Both the position numbers and the translations under genes were made by a program. The notes beneath the pieces are model-generated. The model was not told where the DNA came from. It did not search any database and saw only the letters and a program-made list of their open reading frames with translations. This document shows positions 5,964-6,963 of a DNA stretch of 6,963 nucleotides, in pieces. Origin of the DNA: Rhodoferax sp. (GTDB lineage Bacteria > Pseudomonadota > Gammaproteobacteria > Burkholderiales > Burkholderiaceae_C); NCBI GenBank assembly GCA_023231075.1, contig JALNWC010000136.1:1-6963 (forward strand), given 5' to 3'. Each line of letters begins with the position of its first letter. Within the stretch, counting starts at the first letter, position 1.

Positions 5964-6007
5964 CTTGCGGGTCAGACCACTCGTGTCGCGGCGTGCTCTG
6001 ACCCCAA
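5964..6007. repeat. 44-bp hairpin repeat, copy 1
   Basis: First of two near-identical 44-base units, identical to the second at 41 of 44 positions. Its ends are inverted: GGGTCAGA (5969-5976) pairs with TCTGACCC (5997-6004), so each unit can fold by itself. All three differences from copy 2 lie in the loop, at 5984, 5987 and 5991. It occupies the leader of trhO. I recall similar GGGTCAGA...TCTGACCC units scattered in Comamonadaceae genomes, unverified here. Confidence 0.8.
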
Positions 6008-6017
6008 TTGGAAGGTG

Positions 6018-6061
6018 CTTGCGGGTCAGACCACTCGCGTAGCGACGTGCTCTGACCCCAA
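6018..6061. repeat. 44-bp hairpin repeat, copy 2
   Basis: Second direct copy, 54 bases along from the first with a 10-base spacer (6008-6017). GGGTCAGA (6023-6030) pairs with TCTGACCC (6051-6058). It ends two bases from the stop codon of the RNase gene, so in the minus-strand sense it is the first thing transcribed past that stop. It could work as a 3' end-stabilising or attenuating stem, but lacks a T-tract. Confidence 0.8.
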
Positions 6062-6063
6062 CA

Positions 6064-6963
6064 TTAGGTGGGCCAGGTGGAGCCATGCTCAGGCACGACC
6101 GCACGCCAGCCCAGTTCGTGCTTGATGCGGCTGCGCATCATATCGGCAGGACCAGGATCGCCATGCACCACATAGACCTGGTCGGGCGGCTGCGGCATGG
6201 TGCGCAGCCAGGCCAGCAACTGGTTGGCGTCGGCGTGGGCCGAGGCGGATTCGAGTTGCACCACTTCGGCGTTGACGTCGACATCGCGCCCGTGGATGCG
6301 CACCGACTTGGCGCCACTGGCCAGCGTGGCACCGCGCGTGCCGGGGGCCTGGTAACCGGTCAGGATGATCATGTTGCGGTGGTTGTCGGCGTAGTGCGCC
6401 AGGTGGTGCAGCACGCGCCCGCCGGTGGCCATGCCGCTGGCCGACAGGATCACCATCGGGCCGTGGCGGCTGGCCAGGGCCTTCGATTCGTCGGTGCTGT
6501 TGATCATGGTGGCGTTGTGTGTCAGGGCCCGCGTGTCCTGGTGGCTCAGGCGGTGCTCGCCGGGGTGGTCTTCAAACAAATGGGTGGTGTGCACCGCCAT
6601 CGGGCTGTCGAGGAAAACCGGCAGCGAGGTCGGCAGCTCGCCCTTCATCTTCAGCAGGTGAATGGCGTGCAGCAAGGCCTGGGCGCGGCCCACGGCAAAC
6701 ACCGGCACCACCGCCACGCCGCCACGCTTGGCCACGCGTTGCAAGGCGGGTGCCAGCTCGGCAGGAATATCTTCTTTTGGGTGAATCCTGTCGCCGTAAG
6801 TGGACTCGATCAGCACGGTGTCGGCTTGCGGCGCATCGTCGGGCGGGCTCATGATCAGGTCGTCGGGGCGGCCCAGGTCGCCTGAGAACAAAATGCGCCG
6901 CCCCGCCACTTCGAGCAGGATGCTTGATGCCCCCAGAATGTGTCCGGCCGGACTGAAGCTGGC
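6064..6963 (-). CDS. Beta-CASP metallo-beta-lactamase-fold RNase, C-terminal part
   Basis: The last 299 residues of an RNA-processing nuclease of the MBL/beta-CASP family (the CPSF73-like, TTHA0252-like bacterial branch, about 450 residues). The frame is open to the window edge, and the first visible residues (ASFSPAGHILGAS) already contain a zinc-ligand motif, His8, so the GTG at 6909 is not the start. Numbering from the edge, further motifs are FSGDLGR (26-32, zinc Asp29), ESTYGDR (53-59), PVFAVGRAQALL (87-98), ASGMATGGR (175-183), SAHAD (241-245, His243) and VHGD (266-269, His267). These cover the beta-CASP insert and the C-terminal RMMBL segment, so the active site looks complete apart from the unseen HxHxDH loop. 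The likely role is zinc-dependent RNA cleavage in the cytoplasm; exo- or endonuclease activity is not decided by sequence. The trhO gene follows on the same strand after 119 bases. Confidence 0.93.
   Translation of the reverse strand, partial: ASFSPAGHILGASSILLEVAGRRILFSGDLGRPDDLIMSPPDDAPQADTVLIESTYGDRIHPKEDIPAELAPALQRVAKRGGVAVVPVFAVGRAQALLHAIHLLKMKGELPTSLPVFLDSPMAVHTTHLFEDHPGEHRLSHQDTRALTHNATMINSTDESKALASRHGPMVILSASGMATGGRVLHHLAHYADNHRNMIILTGYQAPGTRGATLASGAKSVRIHGRDVDVNAEVVQLESASAHADANQLLAWLRTMPQPPDQVYVVHGDPGPADMMRSRIKHELGWRAVVPEHGSTWPT

Noticed and set aside
5099..6001. 300-codon plus-strand open frame opposite trhO
   Set aside because: Antisense shadow of trhO with biased composition and no family resemblance; it also runs through the hairpin repeat.
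5964..6061. Possible CRISPR array
   Set aside because: Only two repeat copies, with a 10-base spacer and 44-base palindromic units, and no cas genes.
5913..6104. Minus-strand ORF with an internal repeated peptide (GVRARR..SGLTRK twice)
   Set aside because: The peptide repeat is just the translation of the two 44-base DNA repeats; it overlaps the RNase and trhO genes out of frame.
6085..6885. 266-codon plus-strand open frame opposite the RNase gene
   Set aside because: Gly/Val/His/Gln-rich shadow of a clear beta-CASP nuclease.

Overview
The window looks like chromosomal DNA from a GC-rich Gram-negative bacterium, most likely a betaproteobacterium of the Burkholderiales (Comamonadaceae-like). 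This rests on the strong G/C bias at third codon positions, the set of gene products, and intergenic hairpin repeats of a style I associate with that group. The placement is inference; there is no rRNA or other taxonomic marker here.

Layout. Bases 1-1313 (+) hold the last 436 codons of a large acyl-CoA dehydrogenase. It converges on a run of genes that are all on the minus strand. The roughly 530 bases between (1314-1844) are packed with inverted repeats, including a 90-base imperfect cruciform at 1653-1742. Reading the minus strand in its own direction (right to left), the genes are: a beta-CASP metallo-beta-lactamase-fold RNase (partial, 6963-6064); a 119-base gap filled almost entirely by two copies of a 44-base hairpin repeat; the tRNA U34 hydroxylase trhO (5944-5018); a ParD/ParE-like toxin-antitoxin pair (4835-4518 and 4514-4212); the first ~70 residues of an AlgI-type MBOAT O-acyltransferase (4104-3853), broken off; a complete OafA-type acyltransferase fused to an SGNH domain (3811-2018); and a 46-codon ORF (1985-1845) that looks like the tail of another lost gene.

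How it fits together. The acyl-CoA dehydrogenase, RNase and trhO are ordinary housekeeping or catabolic genes with matching base composition. The centre of the window differs. The OafA-type gene is strikingly AT-rich, with abrupt edges near 2003 and 3840, and has a broken gene on each side. The simplest reading is that a foreign membrane acyltransferase replaced the rest of a resident MBOAT gene and part of its downstream neighbour. Both enzyme types O-acylate surface polysaccharides, so this could be one acylation system replaced by another at an envelope-polysaccharide locus. A toxin-antitoxin module lies just upstream. I see no integrase, transposase, tRNA attachment site or CRISPR array, and nothing I would call a wholly new system. 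The replacement scar and the repeat structures deserve the closest look.
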